Shown here: piece by piece, positions 28,714 through 39,835 of the stretch
Layout of the letters: every line of letters begins with the position of its first letter
Numbering within the stretch: position 1 is the first letter of the stretch
Notes under the pieces: model-generated
Databases searched by the model: none
Told to the model about the DNA's origin: nothing
Seen by the model: the letters and a program-made list of their open reading frames with translations, nothing else
Source: Oceanobacillus profundus
Lineage (GTDB): Bacteria > Bacillota > Bacilli > Bacillales > Amphibacillaceae
Direction: 5' to 3'
DNA length: 64,000 bases
NCBI RefSeq assembly: GCF_003515705.1
Contig: NZ_QWEH01000004.1
Location: forward strand, 186,001 to 250,000
Translations under genes and position numbers: made by a program

Positions 28714-29319
28714 ATGATAGCGTATATTAAGGGGCAGCTTGTGTCTGTTTTAAATGAGTCGGTTGTCGTTGATGTACATGGGATAGGTTATGAAATAATT
28801 TGTGCCAATCCATTTGCATTTCAATCTGCATTAAACAAAGAATTACTTATACATACATACCATCATGTCCGTGAAGATAGTCAAATCTTATATGGATTTA
28901 AAAATGAAGATGAAAAATATTTGTTTATTAAACTTATATCGGTCTCTGGTATTGGCCCAAAGGGTGCCTTAGCGATTCTTGCAGGTGTCGATATTTCTGA
29001 ATTTGTAGCTGCTGTTGAAAGGGAAGACGACAAATTTTTGACAAGCTTTCCTGGGGTCGGAAAAAAAACAGCCCGTCAAATGATTCTCGATTTGAAAGGA
29101 AAACTAACTTCCGTATTCTCGATTCAAGTTGAGATTGAACAAGTTACAGCTTCAGCAGACTCGAATGCTGCAGTCTACAAGGAAGCAGAAGAAGCATTGC
29201 AAGCGCTAGGCTATACAGACCGAGAATTAAAAGCTGTAATTCCATTGCTAAGAAAAGAAAATATCTCCAATACAGATGAAATTATTCGAAAAGCACTAGG
29301 GTTACTTGTTAGAAATTAG
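28714..29319 (+). CDS. ruvA: Holliday junction DNA helicase subunit RuvA
   Basis: Tetrameric junction-binding subunit of the RuvAB branch-migration motor. 201 residues: OB fold (about 1-62), tandem helix-hairpin-helix motifs ([16 protein letters not shown] near 75 and [20 protein letters not shown] near 110) and the C-terminal RuvB-contacting domain (about 155-201). ATG follows AAGGAATG. ruvB follows at once. Confidence 0.99.
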   Translation: MIAYIKGQLVSVLNESVVVDVHGIGYEIICANPFAFQSALNKELLIHTYHHVREDSQILYGFKNEDEKYLFIKLISVSGIGPKGALAILAGVDISEFVAAVEREDDKFLTSFPGVGKKTARQMILDLKGKLTSVFSIQVEIEQVTASADSNAAVYKEAEEALQALGYTDRELKAVIPLLRKENISNTDEIIRKALGLLVRN

Positions 29320-29336
29320 GAAAGGTGGGACGGAAG

Positions 29337-30338
29337 ATGGAGGATCGGATGGTAACTGGTGAATTACAAGAAGATGATACGTCGATTGAATTGAGTCTTC
29401 GTCCTGAAAGTTTAAAGCAATATATTGGACAAGATAAAGTAAAAGAGAATCTGAGCATTTTTATTCAAGCTGCAAAAATGCGGAATGAACCACTTGATCA
29501 TGTATTGTTATATGGACCTCCTGGTCTTGGAAAAACTACCCTTGCAGCAATTATTGCAAATGAGATGGGGGTTAATTTTCGATCGACATCAGGACCAGCG
29601 ATCGAACGGGCGGGAGATTTAGCAGCAATCTTGTCTTCCCTTGAGCCTGGCGATGTTTTATTTATTGATGAGGTGCATCGCCTGCCACGTTCGGTGGAAG
29701 AAGTATTGTACTCTGCAATGGAGGATTTCTTTCTTGATATCGTAATTGGAACCGGACCTAGCGCACGATCGGTTAAAATTGATTTACCACCATTTACACT
29801 TGTCGGAGCGACAACACGAGCAGGATTGCTGACAGCACCACTCCGTGATCGTTTTGGTGTGTTAAGCAGGCTGGAATTCTATGAAGCAAAAGATTTATGC
29901 GCGATTGTGGAACGAACAGCTGAAATTTTCCATACAACCATAACAAAGGAAGGTGCAATCGAGGTTGCACGGAGATCAAGGGGCACACCGCGAATTGCAA
30001 ACAGATTGCTAAAGCGAATACGAGATATTTCCCAAGTAAAAGGGGAAGAGGAAATTTCGCTTGAAACAACAGATCAGGCACTAGGCATGCTTCAAGTAGA
30101 TGATGCCGGACTTGATCATATTGATCATAAGTTATTAAAAGGTATAATTGATGGGTTCCAAGGTGGGCCAGTTGGATTAGATACAATTGCTGCAACGATT
30201 GGTGAAGAACCACAAACGATTGAGGATGTCTACGAACCATATTTACTGCAAATTGGATTTATTCAACGAACACCAAGAGGAAGAATTGTAACGGCTAAAG
30301 CATACCAGCATTTTGGCATAACAAAGCATGAGGAATGA
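29337..30338 (+). CDS. ruvB: Holliday junction DNA helicase RuvB
   Basis: AAA+ ATPase motor of RuvAB. I chose ATG 29337 (333 residues) since GGAAAGGTG lies about 9 bases upstream and the product starts like its relatives; GTG 29325 is inside that site. Walker [12 protein letters not shown] is near residue 56, Walker [11 protein letters not shown] near residue 108, sensor GATTRAG near 156, and the winged-helix DNA-binding domain is C-terminal ([16 protein letters not shown]). It overlaps the next gene by 4 bases. Confidence 0.99.
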   Translation: MEDRMVTGELQEDDTSIELSLRPESLKQYIGQDKVKENLSIFIQAAKMRNEPLDHVLLYGPPGLGKTTLAAIIANEMGVNFRSTSGPAIERAGDLAAILSSLEPGDVLFIDEVHRLPRSVEEVLYSAMEDFFLDIVIGTGPSARSVKIDLPPFTLVGATTRAGLLTAPLRDRFGVLSRLEFYEAKDLCAIVERTAEIFHTTITKEGAIEVARRSRGTPRIANRLLKRIRDISQVKGEEEISLETTDQALGMLQVDDAGLDHIDHKLLKGIIDGFQGGPVGLDTIAATIGEEPQTIEDVYEPYLLQIGFIQRTPRGRIVTAKAYQHFGITKHEE

Positions 30339-30535
30339 TAAAATTGGGTAAGCTTTTTATCGTAATCGGTATTTTATTTGTCATTATCGGGTTAGTCTGG
30401 ACGTTTATTGGGAAATTACCGGGGGACATCGTAATTAAAAAAGGGAATTTTACGATGTACTTTCCGATTGTGACATCAATCGTGATTAGTATTATTTTAT
30501 CCATTATATTTTTCATCTTCGGTCGATTCCGTTAA
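30335..30535 (+). CDS. Small DUF2905-type membrane protein
   Basis: 66 residues with two hydrophobic spans (about 6-26 and 43-62) separated by [19 protein letters not shown], the signature of the DUF2905 family, function unknown. ATG 30335 overlaps the ruvB stop codon; TTG 30344 is better spaced from GAGGA, giving 63 residues. Placement between ruvB and queA is common in Firmicutes. Confidence 0.85.
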   Translation: MIKLGKLFIVIGILFVIIGLVWTFIGKLPGDIVIKKGNFTMYFPIVTSIVISIILSIIFFIFGRFR

Positions 30536-30556
30536 GATACAGTAAGGAGTTTCATT

Positions 30557-32741
<2,185 letters not shown>

Positions 32742-32770
32742 TGCTTAAGAATAGAAAGGGGTGAATGTTC

Positions 32771-33031
32771 ATGGAAATGCTCGTTTCATTATCACCGATT
32801 ATTTTGATGTTTGTTATTTTCTATTTCCTGCTTATCAGACCACAGCAAAAGCGTCAAAAGCAAGTTAGAGAAATGCAAAGCGATTTACAAAAAGGCGATG
32901 ATATCGTAACAATTGGTGGGCTTCATGCAAAGGTTCATGCACTAGATGAAGGAACAGTTGTTCTTATCACAAATGATGGTGCCAAGCTTACGTATGACCG
33001 CTCTGCAATTCGTGAAGTAAAACAAGGGTAA
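32771..33031 (+). CDS. yajC: Preprotein translocase subunit YajC
   Basis: Small membrane protein associated with SecDF and the Sec translocon. 86 residues from ATG 32771, set 8 bases from AAAGGGGTG; ATG 32765 is too close. One N-terminal membrane span (about 8-24, IILMFVIFYFLLIRPQQKR) and a soluble domain with KGDDIVTIGGLHAKV. Last gene of the ruvA-to-yajC run. Confidence 0.96.
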   Translation: MEMLVSLSPIILMFVIFYFLLIRPQQKRQKQVREMQSDLQKGDDIVTIGGLHAKVHALDEGTVVLITNDGAKLTYDRSAIREVKQG

Positions 33032-33139
33032 GTGTATCCATGTTATAAGCTAAGGAACGTTGGTCTTTGGCTTATACAGATACATGTATTATGTATGAAC
33101 GTACATAGAATAAACAAAATACTCAGCAGGCAGTTAAAA

Positions 33140-33180
33140 ATAAAAAGAAGTTAGTGCAATTTGCATTAACTTCTTTTTAT
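33140..33180. terminator. Bidirectional terminator after yajC
   Basis: ATAAAAAGAAGTTAGTGCA pairs with TGCATTAACTTCTTTTTAT, 17 or more base pairs, with T-runs on both strands. It serves yajC and the convergent membrane-protein gene. Confidence 0.9.
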
Positions 33181-33203
33181 ATGGATTTAATTGTGTAGCG
33201 CAC

Positions 33204-33584
33204 CTATTCAACTTGACCGCCAATAAGATTGACTCCAATAATTCCGCCTACTAATGCAGCAGCTAGAAAGCCAAGATGATGGATTGACTGCTCTAATGAA
33301 AAACCTTGCTGGTATCCTAAATATTGCACTAAAAAAATCAGTAATGTAAAGCCTAGCCCAATGGTTGTACCGATTAACCATCCTTTTGATTTCCCTTTTG
33401 CTCCTGCGGTAATTCCGCCTAGAAATAAAGCGAGTATACCAATAATTAATGTAGTCCACTTTAATCCTGGTTCATCAAAAGCTGTAAACTGTAAGACAAG
33501 TGCTAAAACTACACTAGACAATAAAATAATACCAAGTACTACAATCCAGCCATACAACAATGCAGTTAATTGATTTTTTTGCAT
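33204..33584 (-). CDS. TIGR04086-type membrane protein (YrzE-like)
   Basis: 126 residues with four hydrophobic spans (about 12-33, 42-60, 68-88, 102-121) and small glycine-rich turns (GGITAGAKGKSKGWLIG). Matches the TIGR04086 group, function unknown, found at this place and orientation in B. subtilis (yrzE). Start ATG with GAGAGGAG upstream on the minus strand. Confidence 0.85.
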   Translation of the reverse strand: MQKNQLTALLYGWIVVLGIILLSSVVLALVLQFTAFDEPGLKWTTLIIGILALFLGGITAGAKGKSKGWLIGTTIGLGFTLLIFLVQYLGYQQGFSLEQSIHHLGFLAAALVGGIIGVNLIGGQVE

Positions 33585-33733
33585 ATTCCATTCTCCTCTC
33601 TCATGATTGTCTGCTTATGTCCATTTTATTCGGACAAATTGTATTTAGAAGAAAATATTTATAATTTTCCAAGCATACAATATTAGTACCCAGATCTCCA
33701 AATGCGAACAAATTATGTTGAAAGAGGGCTAAT

Positions 33734-35026
33734 ATGGATGTCATACTAGCAATAGTAATATTTATCGTCAGCTATTTTTTTATTATGACCGAACGAATTA
33801 ATCGTGCAACAGCTGCACTATTTGGTGGAACGCTCTTACTATTAACAGGGATCTATACAACAGAGGATATATTTTTCCACTATATTGATTGGAATACGAT
33901 TGCATTATTGTTTTCCATGATGGTGATCATATCAATTACAGAAAAGACAGGTCTATTTACGTTTATTGCCATTCGCTTTGCGCAAAGTGTACGAGGAGAC
34001 CCTATGTTCTTATTAATCGGTTCGATAGTACTCACCGCAATAGGGTCTGCTTTTTTGGATAATGTAACAACGGTTTTAATTTTTGTTCCAGTCATGCTAA
34101 AAATCACAAAGCTTCTGAAGCTTCCGGCATTTCCTTACTTATTAATGATTATTTTCAGTTCGAATATTGGAGGGACGGCAACACTGATTGGTGATCCACC
34201 GAATATCATGATTGGACAGGCGGTAGAGCATTTTACATTCTTAACCTTTCTCGCACATACTGCACCAGTAGCACTATTTTTGTTAATTCTACTCATCTTG
34301 ATTAGTTATCTTTTATTCCAAAGAAGATTAAAAACGTATCAGCCAAATCTAAGCGAACTCCTCTCCATTGATGCAAAAGAAAACCTGGTAGAGTCCACTA
34401 TATTATATAAATCGGTCACAGTCCTAATTATGACCGTTACAGGCTTTCTTCTACACGCTGCAGTACATGTTGAAATGACCACAATCGCTTTAACAGGAGC
34501 AATTTTATTATTATTGCTAACAGAAAAAGATGTGAAAACAGAAGAAATCTTATCTAAGGTAGAATGGGTAACGTTATTCTTTTTTATTGGTTTATTCACA
34601 ATTGTTGGAGGTCTGCAGCATACAGGTGTTATTGATGAAATAGCTAGATTAATTGTTGTTTCAACAGAAGGGGATTATGTGAAAACAACATTACTCATTT
34701 TATGGATATCCGGCTTTGCTTCCGGCTTTATCGATAATATTCCATTTGTTGCCGCGATGATACCAGTTATCCAAGAGTTTGAAACATATGGCATGGTATA
34801 TTTAGACCCGATTTGGTGGGCGTTAGCACTGGGATCCTGTTTAGGGGGAAATGCAACGCTTTTAGGTGCATCAGCAAATGTAGTTGTTGCTGGATTAGCA
34901 GAAGCTGATAATCAGAGAATTTCCTTTCTGCGTTTTATGAAATATGGAATTGTGATTGTCGTATTATCTTTAATCGTTTCAACAGTGTATATATATATTC
35001 GCTATTTGATTCCTTACATGGGATAA
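33734..35026 (+). CDS. ArsB/NhaD-family (IT superfamily) transporter
   Basis: A 430-residue permease with about 11-12 membrane spans. The family signature is strong: FLDNVTTVLIFVPVM near residue 107, SNIGGTATLIGDPPNIMIG near 140 and the mirrored FIDNIPFVAAMIPV and GGNATLLGASANVV in the second half, indicating the internal two-fold repeat. Members move anions, arsenite or sodium/protons; the substrate cannot be told. It stands alone between convergent genes, where B. subtilis has yrbG. Confidence 0.88.
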   Translation: MDVILAIVIFIVSYFFIMTERINRATAALFGGTLLLLTGIYTTEDIFFHYIDWNTIALLFSMMVIISITEKTGLFTFIAIRFAQSVRGDPMFLLIGSIVLTAIGSAFLDNVTTVLIFVPVMLKITKLLKLPAFPYLLMIIFSSNIGGTATLIGDPPNIMIGQAVEHFTFLTFLAHTAPVALFLLILLILISYLLFQRRLKTYQPNLSELLSIDAKENLVESTILYKSVTVLIMTVTGFLLHAAVHVEMTTIALTGAILLLLLTEKDVKTEEILSKVEWVTLFFFIGLFTIVGGLQHTGVIDEIARLIVVSTEGDYVKTTLLILWISGFASGFIDNIPFVAAMIPVIQEFETYGMVYLDPIWWALALGSCLGGNATLLGASANVVVAGLAEADNQRISFLRFMKYGIVIVVLSLIVSTVYIYIRYLIPYMG

Positions 35027-35027
35027 G

Positions 35028-35061
35028 AAAATGACACCTGTTATTCAAGTGTCATTTTTTT
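35028..35061. terminator. Bidirectional terminator between transporter and spoVB
   Basis: AAAATGACAC pairs with GTGTCATTTT, with a T-run on the plus strand and A-run upstream, serving both convergent genes. Confidence 0.88.
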
Positions 35062-36610
35062 ATTTCTTCTTATTGAAAAATGGTATTTGTCTAAGCTCAT
35101 CTTTCGTAATAAATTTTAAAGCAAACAAAAGAATGATATAGATGGCTCCAAGTATAACTAAAACAGATAGAAAAAGAATTACATGTGGTTCCATCGTTTC
35201 ATAGATACGTTTCAGAAAACTACCAAACAACCAAGTGAAAGCAAGAAGAACAATCATTTTACAAATATCTAGAAAAGGGATAGAATACCCAATTACTTTT
35301 CTCAGTACAGCCAAATGTAATAATGTAACCAGGACAACCCCTGTACATAATCCAATTGCTGCCCCCATAATTCCAAAATTTGGGTTGGAGGCAAGTATAA
35401 CTAATACAACGGACTTTAGTGCAACACCAAAGAGACTATTCCACATGGCAGGCTTTGCAAGGTCGAGGGCCTGCAGTGCAGCTTGAAGCGGTGACTGAAT
35501 GTAATGCAGTAAAAAGAATGGAGCCATCAGCACTAAATAATGGCTTGCATCTCCTGTTCCATACATATACGTAAGTAATTGTACGGCGAATATCGAGAGG
35601 ACTACAGTTGAAATACCTCCAGATGCAAATGAGATACGGATTGATTGGTGAATCCGGTAATGAATTAAGGCTATATTTTTCTTTGCTTCTGCTTCTGCAA
35701 TAGATGGTACGAGTGCAACAGCAAGGGAATGGGTAATAAAAGTTGGGAGAAAAAGTAATGGCATCACATAGCCAGTTAGTTCTCCATATTGCTTCGTAGC
35801 GACAGCACTTGCAACCCCGGCAATTGCCAAGCTTTGGACAACGAGTATTGGTTCTAGAAAGTTCGAAATAGACCCAATCATTCTGCTTCCCATGCTTGGA
35901 AGGGCAATGGATAGCAGTTCTCTGACAACATTTCTACTTGATTTCAAATAAGAGAAAAAACGATGTCTTAATCGTAAGGTTTTCTTTCGCTTGAATGTAT
36001 AAATCATATACATTAGGGATATAAATTCTCCAATGATGACACTTATCATTGCTCCAGCAGCAGCGTATTCAATGCCATATGGAAGTAAAAGATTTACGAA
36101 AAATGCAACACAGGTAATTCTTACAAGCTGCTCAATCACTTGTGCATAGCTTTGCGGCTTCATGTTTTGCTTTCCTTGGAAATAGCCTCTTAGCACAGCT
36201 GCAATTGCAGTAATCGGGATAATTGGGCTAATTGCAAGAATAGGGAGCATTGCCCGACTATCGGTTAACAAAGTAGAAGCGATGTATGGAGCGCCAACAG
36301 CCATTACAATGGTAAATACAATACTTGAGATAAAGGTAATCATGAGAGATATTACAACAATCTTTTTTACTTTTGCTTGGTCATTAGCAGCGTCTGCCTC
36401 GGCTACTCTTTTGGATATTGCAACCGGTAAACCAAGTTGTGTTAATGTCATTACTAAAAAGAGTGTTGGGAGAGCCATCATATATAAGCCAATACCTTCT
36501 TCTCCCATTAGCCTTGCCACAACAATTCGATTAATGAACCCCATAAAACGAGTAATCATTCCAGCAACGATTAAGATGATTGCCCCTTGTAGAAATGTTT
36601 GTTTGGTCAT
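35060..36610 (-). CDS. spoVB: Stage V sporulation protein B (MOP-family flippase)
   Basis: Polysaccharide-flippase-type membrane protein required for spore cortex synthesis. 516 residues, about 14 hydrophobic spans. The MurJ/SpoVB-type start (QGAIILIVAGMITRFMGFINRIVVA) and LPTLFLVMTLTQLGLPVAISKRVAEA are clear. Paralogues of this family (YtgP, YkvU) exist, but location before comN and secDF matches spoVB. Transcribed opposite to the surrounding genes. Confidence 0.92.
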   Translation of the reverse strand: MTKQTFLQGAIILIVAGMITRFMGFINRIVVARLMGEEGIGLYMMALPTLFLVMTLTQLGLPVAISKRVAEADAANDQAKVKKIVVISLMITFISSIVFTIVMAVGAPYIASTLLTDSRAMLPILAISPIIPITAIAAVLRGYFQGKQNMKPQSYAQVIEQLVRITCVAFFVNLLLPYGIEYAAAGAMISVIIGEFISLMYMIYTFKRKKTLRLRHRFFSYLKSSRNVVRELLSIALPSMGSRMIGSISNFLEPILVVQSLAIAGVASAVATKQYGELTGYVMPLLFLPTFITHSLAVALVPSIAEAEAKKNIALIHYRIHQSIRISFASGGISTVVLSIFAVQLLTYMYGTGDASHYLVLMAPFFLLHYIQSPLQAALQALDLAKPAMWNSLFGVALKSVVLVILASNPNFGIMGAAIGLCTGVVLVTLLHLAVLRKVIGYSIPFLDICKMIVLLAFTWLFGSFLKRIYETMEPHVILFLSVLVILGAIYIILLFALKFITKDELRQIPFFNKKK

Positions 36611-36725
36611 TTTATTCGACCCGCCTTCTCAAATAATAAAAATTACTATACAATGATATATATGCTAAATAGTGGACAAAGCATGACAAGCTAAAAAAGT
36701 ATACGATAGGAATTGGTGGGATAAC

Positions 36726-37028
36726 ATGGAAATTATACAGGGCGTTAACGAGTGGAAGCAGGTCGTTCAACCGGCTTTGGAAAGTAAAGCGGATGAACTG
36801 GAAATGATGGGTTATTCGCAGGCAACACCTGATGATGTTTGGAATTGTCTCGTACAAAAAGTATGGAAAGGCGAACCGGATAAACGAATTCATGAAGTTA
36901 TACAGGATATTTTTCATATGGCATCCAACACGTATTTAAGCTATTTAACAATAAGCTCATACCAAAACGAAGATTTGATGGCTTCAATTGCCGCACTAAC
37001 TGGAGCAGGAGAGACGATAAAAGAATAA
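36726..37028 (+). CDS. comN: Post-transcriptional regulator ComN
   Basis: Small regulator that in B. subtilis acts post-transcriptionally on the comE operon and interacts with DivIVA. 100 residues, all soluble: VNEWKQVVQPALESKADEL, MGYSQATPDDVWNCLVQKVWKG and an N-Y-L helical end are family hallmarks. Start ATG with AATTGGTGGG upstream. Lies between spoVB and secDF, as yrzD does in B. subtilis. Confidence 0.88.
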   Translation: MEIIQGVNEWKQVVQPALESKADELEMMGYSQATPDDVWNCLVQKVWKGEPDKRIHEVIQDIFHMASNTYLSYLTISSYQNEDLMASIAALTGAGETIKE

Positions 37029-37082
37029 AATTTACATATACATATCGTAATAGTTATTGGTATAAAAGGAGGCACCAAATTA

Positions 37083-39335
37083 ATGAAAAAGAGAGGCAGA
37101 ATTGTTGCCTTTTTTCTAGTAGTTATTGCTTTAGCAGTGACGATTGGAACAACGGTACCAGGAATTACAAAAAATATTAATCTTGGTTTGGATCTTCAAG
37201 GTGGATTTGAGGTCCTTTATGAAGTGGAACCTGTTGATAGCAGTCAGGAAGTAACGAGAGGCTTAATGGAAGGGACGGTTCAAACATTAAATGATCGCGT
37301 GAATCGTTTAGGAATAAGTGAAGCGGTTATTGATATTGAGGGTGAAGATCGAATTCGTGTCCAGCTCGCAGGAATTGAAAACCAGTCAGAGGCAAGAGAT
37401 ATGCTGTCCACCTCTGCTCAACTGTCCTTTCGAGATGTGAACGATCAAGAGCTATTAGATGGTACGGATGTAAAAGAAGGCAGCGCAAAGCAGGATTTCG
37501 ATCCAAATACAAATGCTCCAATTGTAACTTTAGAATTAAAAGATGCAGCAAAGTTTGGAGAAGTGACAACACAAATCAGCCAAATGAATATCCCTGACAA
37601 CAAGCTTGTCATATGGATGGATTTCCAAGAGGGGGATTCGTATGAAGAAGAAGCTTCTAAGAGTGAGCCAAAGTTTGTATCTGCACCAAATGTTAGTGAA
37701 CCGTTACATACAACAAATGTAATGATCAGTGGTGATTTTACAGTTGAATCTGCGAAACAATTAGCGGATATTATTAATTCTGGTTCATTGCCAGTGCATA
37801 TGACAGAAATATTCTCAACTTCAGTTGGTGCGCAATTTGGAGAGCAAGCGTTAAATCAAATGATTTTTGCTGGAGCTATAGGGATTGGTTTAATTGTATT
37901 GTTCATGTTAGTTTTCTATCGATTCTCAGGCTTCATTGCAACCATTAATTTAGCCTTCTATATTTATTTGGTTATATTAGTATTTCAGCTCTTAAATGGT
38001 GTCTTAACACTATCCGGAATTGCAGCCCTTATATTAGGGGTTGGTATGGCAGTTGATGCGAATGTTATTACATTTGAGCGTATTAAAGAGGAATTACGAA
38101 TTGGAAAATCTGTTAAAGCAGCATTCAAAGCAGGAAATAAAAGTTCCTTTATGACCATCCTGGATGCAAACCTAACAACAATTATTGCTGCAGTCGTATT
38201 ATTTATTTTTGGGACAAGCTCTGTTAAAGGGTTTGCAACGATGTTAATCATCAGTATTTTGATTAGCTTTTTAACGGCTGTCTTAGGAACAAGAATACTT
38301 CTTGGACTCTGGGTGCAAAGCGGATTCCTTACAAAACGAAAAACATGGTTTGGTGTGAAAAAGGATCAGATAAGAGATATTGCAGAAGAAGAAAAAGAAC
38401 CTAGACTGTTCAATCGAAAAGTTAATTTCGTTCAACACCGTAATAAATTTTTCATTGGAACATCTGTGCTTGTTATCCTAGGTGCCATTTCTATCTTAAT
38501 ATTTCAGATTAATCCCGGAATTGATTTTACAAGTGGTTCCAGAGTTGAAGTTGTTTCGGAAAGCAGCTTGACTGCAGAAGAGGTAGAATCTGGATTTGAA
38601 GAGCTAGGACATGAGGTTAAATCAATCGTCCTGTCCGGTGAAAATAGTGAGCTTGCAGTAGCAAGATTTGATGGTGTTTTATCGGATACCGAGGTGGAAG
38701 AGGTTCGCGTTTATTTTAATGAACGATATGGACATGAGCCTAGTGTCAGTGTCGTTTCGCCAATTGTAGGGCAGGAACTCGTAAAGAATGCTATCTACGC
38801 AGTTGGAATTGCAGCGATCTTCATGATTATTTATGTCACATTCCGTTTTGAATTTTTCTTTGCAATAACAGCATTATTGACACTTCTGCATGATGTGTTT
38901 TTTATGCTGGCTATATTCAGTGTTGCACAAATTGAATTCGATATTACCATTGTTGCGGCAATCCTAACGATTGTGGGTTATTCCATTAACAATACGATCG
39001 TTATCTTCGATCGAATTCGAGAGAACATACGTAAGAAGAAACGTGTCAAATCGTTTAAGGAACTTACAACTATTGTGAATACAAGCATTATCCAATCCTT
39101 TACAAGAACAATGAATACATCAATTACTACAATTGTTGCCGTAATCGCATTCCTAATACTCGGAGCTTCTTCTATCACAAGCTTCGCATTTGCATTAACA
39201 ATTGGGCTTGTTGCAGGAACTTATTCTTCCTTATTGTTAGCTTCCCAGTTATGGCTCGTATGGCGTGGTAAATCAGTAAAAGAAAAACCATTAGATTTCA
39301 CGAAGAAAAAAGCGGCAGAAGGACCACAGGTATAA
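37083..39335 (+). CDS. secDF: Protein translocase SecDF (fused)
   Basis: Proton-driven accessory of the Sec translocon, SecD and SecF fused in one 750-residue chain as in Bacillus. SecD half: membrane span (about 6-24), periplasmic-type P1 region beginning GLDLQGGFEVLYEVEP, and spans near 255-415 with LGVGMAVDANVITFERIKEEL. SecF half from about 450 with FTSGSRVEVV and spans near 575-735 (IVGYSINNTIVIFDRIRENIR). ATG with AAGGAGG upstream. yrvC, next in B. subtilis, is absent. Confidence 0.98.
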   Translation: MKKRGRIVAFFLVVIALAVTIGTTVPGITKNINLGLDLQGGFEVLYEVEPVDSSQEVTRGLMEGTVQTLNDRVNRLGISEAVIDIEGEDRIRVQLAGIENQSEARDMLSTSAQLSFRDVNDQELLDGTDVKEGSAKQDFDPNTNAPIVTLELKDAAKFGEVTTQISQMNIPDNKLVIWMDFQEGDSYEEEASKSEPKFVSAPNVSEPLHTTNVMISGDFTVESAKQLADIINSGSLPVHMTEIFSTSVGAQFGEQALNQMIFAGAIGIGLIVLFMLVFYRFSGFIATINLAFYIYLVILVFQLLNGVLTLSGIAALILGVGMAVDANVITFERIKEELRIGKSVKAAFKAGNKSSFMTILDANLTTIIAAVVLFIFGTSSVKGFATMLIISILISFLTAVLGTRILLGLWVQSGFLTKRKTWFGVKKDQIRDIAEEEKEPRLFNRKVNFVQHRNKFFIGTSVLVILGAISILIFQINPGIDFTSGSRVEVVSESSLTAEEVESGFEELGHEVKSIVLSGENSELAVARFDGVLSDTEVEEVRVYFNERYGHEPSVSVVSPIVGQELVKNAIYAVGIAAIFMIIYVTFRFEFFFAITALLTLLHDVFFMLAIFSVAQIEFDITIVAAILTIVGYSINNTIVIFDRIRENIRKKKRVKSFKELTTIVNTSIIQSFTRTMNTSITTIVAVIAFLILGASSITSFAFALTIGLVAGTYSSLLLASQLWLVWRGKSVKEKPLDFTKKKAAEGPQV

Positions 39336-39345
39336 TTAGACGGAG

Positions 39346-39387
39346 AATCCCTTGTCTTTAGAGTTAGTTAATAGACAAGGGATTTTT
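39346..39387 (+). terminator. Terminator after secDF
   Basis: AATCCCTTGTCT pairs perfectly with AGACAAGGGATT and is followed by TTT. Confidence 0.92.
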
Positions 39388-39461
39388 GCTTTAAGTTGAT
39401 TGAAGTTTACCAAGAAAGGGTAATCTAACAAAATAGATAGACACAAGAAGGGAGAATAGTT

Positions 39462-39779
39462 ATGACAAAAGGACAAACCTACGTTATTTTATCCATTATT
39501 TTCGTTATTATTGTAGCTGTTTTTGCTGTTACAAATGTGGATGCAGTCGAGGTGAACTATTTATTCTGGACGCAGGAATCCCCATTAATACTTGTTATTC
39601 TATTTTCGGTGTTAATGGGTGGGATTATAACAGCTTCTGTGGGCGCAATACGATTTTATCGTATACAAAGGGAACTCAAGCGATTAAAGGCCGAAAATAC
39701 GAGATTGCTTGCTAAATCAGAAGAGAACGGTCAAACGGCTGAGCGCAAAAAAAGAAGTGATTTAACGAAAACAAAATAA
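39462..39779 (+). CDS. LapA-domain (DUF1049) membrane protein
   Basis: 105 residues with two membrane spans (about 7-27 and 40-62) and a basic coiled-coil tail (RIQRELKRLKAENTRLLAKSEEN). The pattern VTNVDAVEVNYLFWTQESPLILVILFS fits the lipopolysaccharide-assembly-A (LapA) domain family; in Gram-positives the role is unknown. It equals yrvD in position between secDF and recJ. Start ATG with AAGGGAG upstream. Confidence 0.85.
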   Translation: MTKGQTYVILSIIFVIIVAVFAVTNVDAVEVNYLFWTQESPLILVILFSVLMGGIITASVGAIRFYRIQRELKRLKAENTRLLAKSEENGQTAERKKRSDLTKTK

Positions 39780-39785
39780 TTCTAA

Positions 39786-39814
39786 TTGCTACCCCTGCCT
39801 GTCTCTAGTATAAT
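39786..39814 (+). promoter_or_regulatory. Sigma-A promoter of recJ
   Basis: TTGCTA (39786) and TATAAT (39809) with 17-base spacing. The region also contains an inverted repeat whose right arm is the recJ ribosome binding site (ACCCCTG at 39791-39797, CAGGGGT at 39823-39829). Confidence 0.65.
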
Positions 39815-39835
39815 AGATTAGTCAGGGGTGAAATC

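Noticed and set aside
36612-36917. 101-codon minus-strand frame over the spoVB-comN gap
   Set aside because: It lies antisense to comN, which has clear family signatures; composition looks like a shadow frame.
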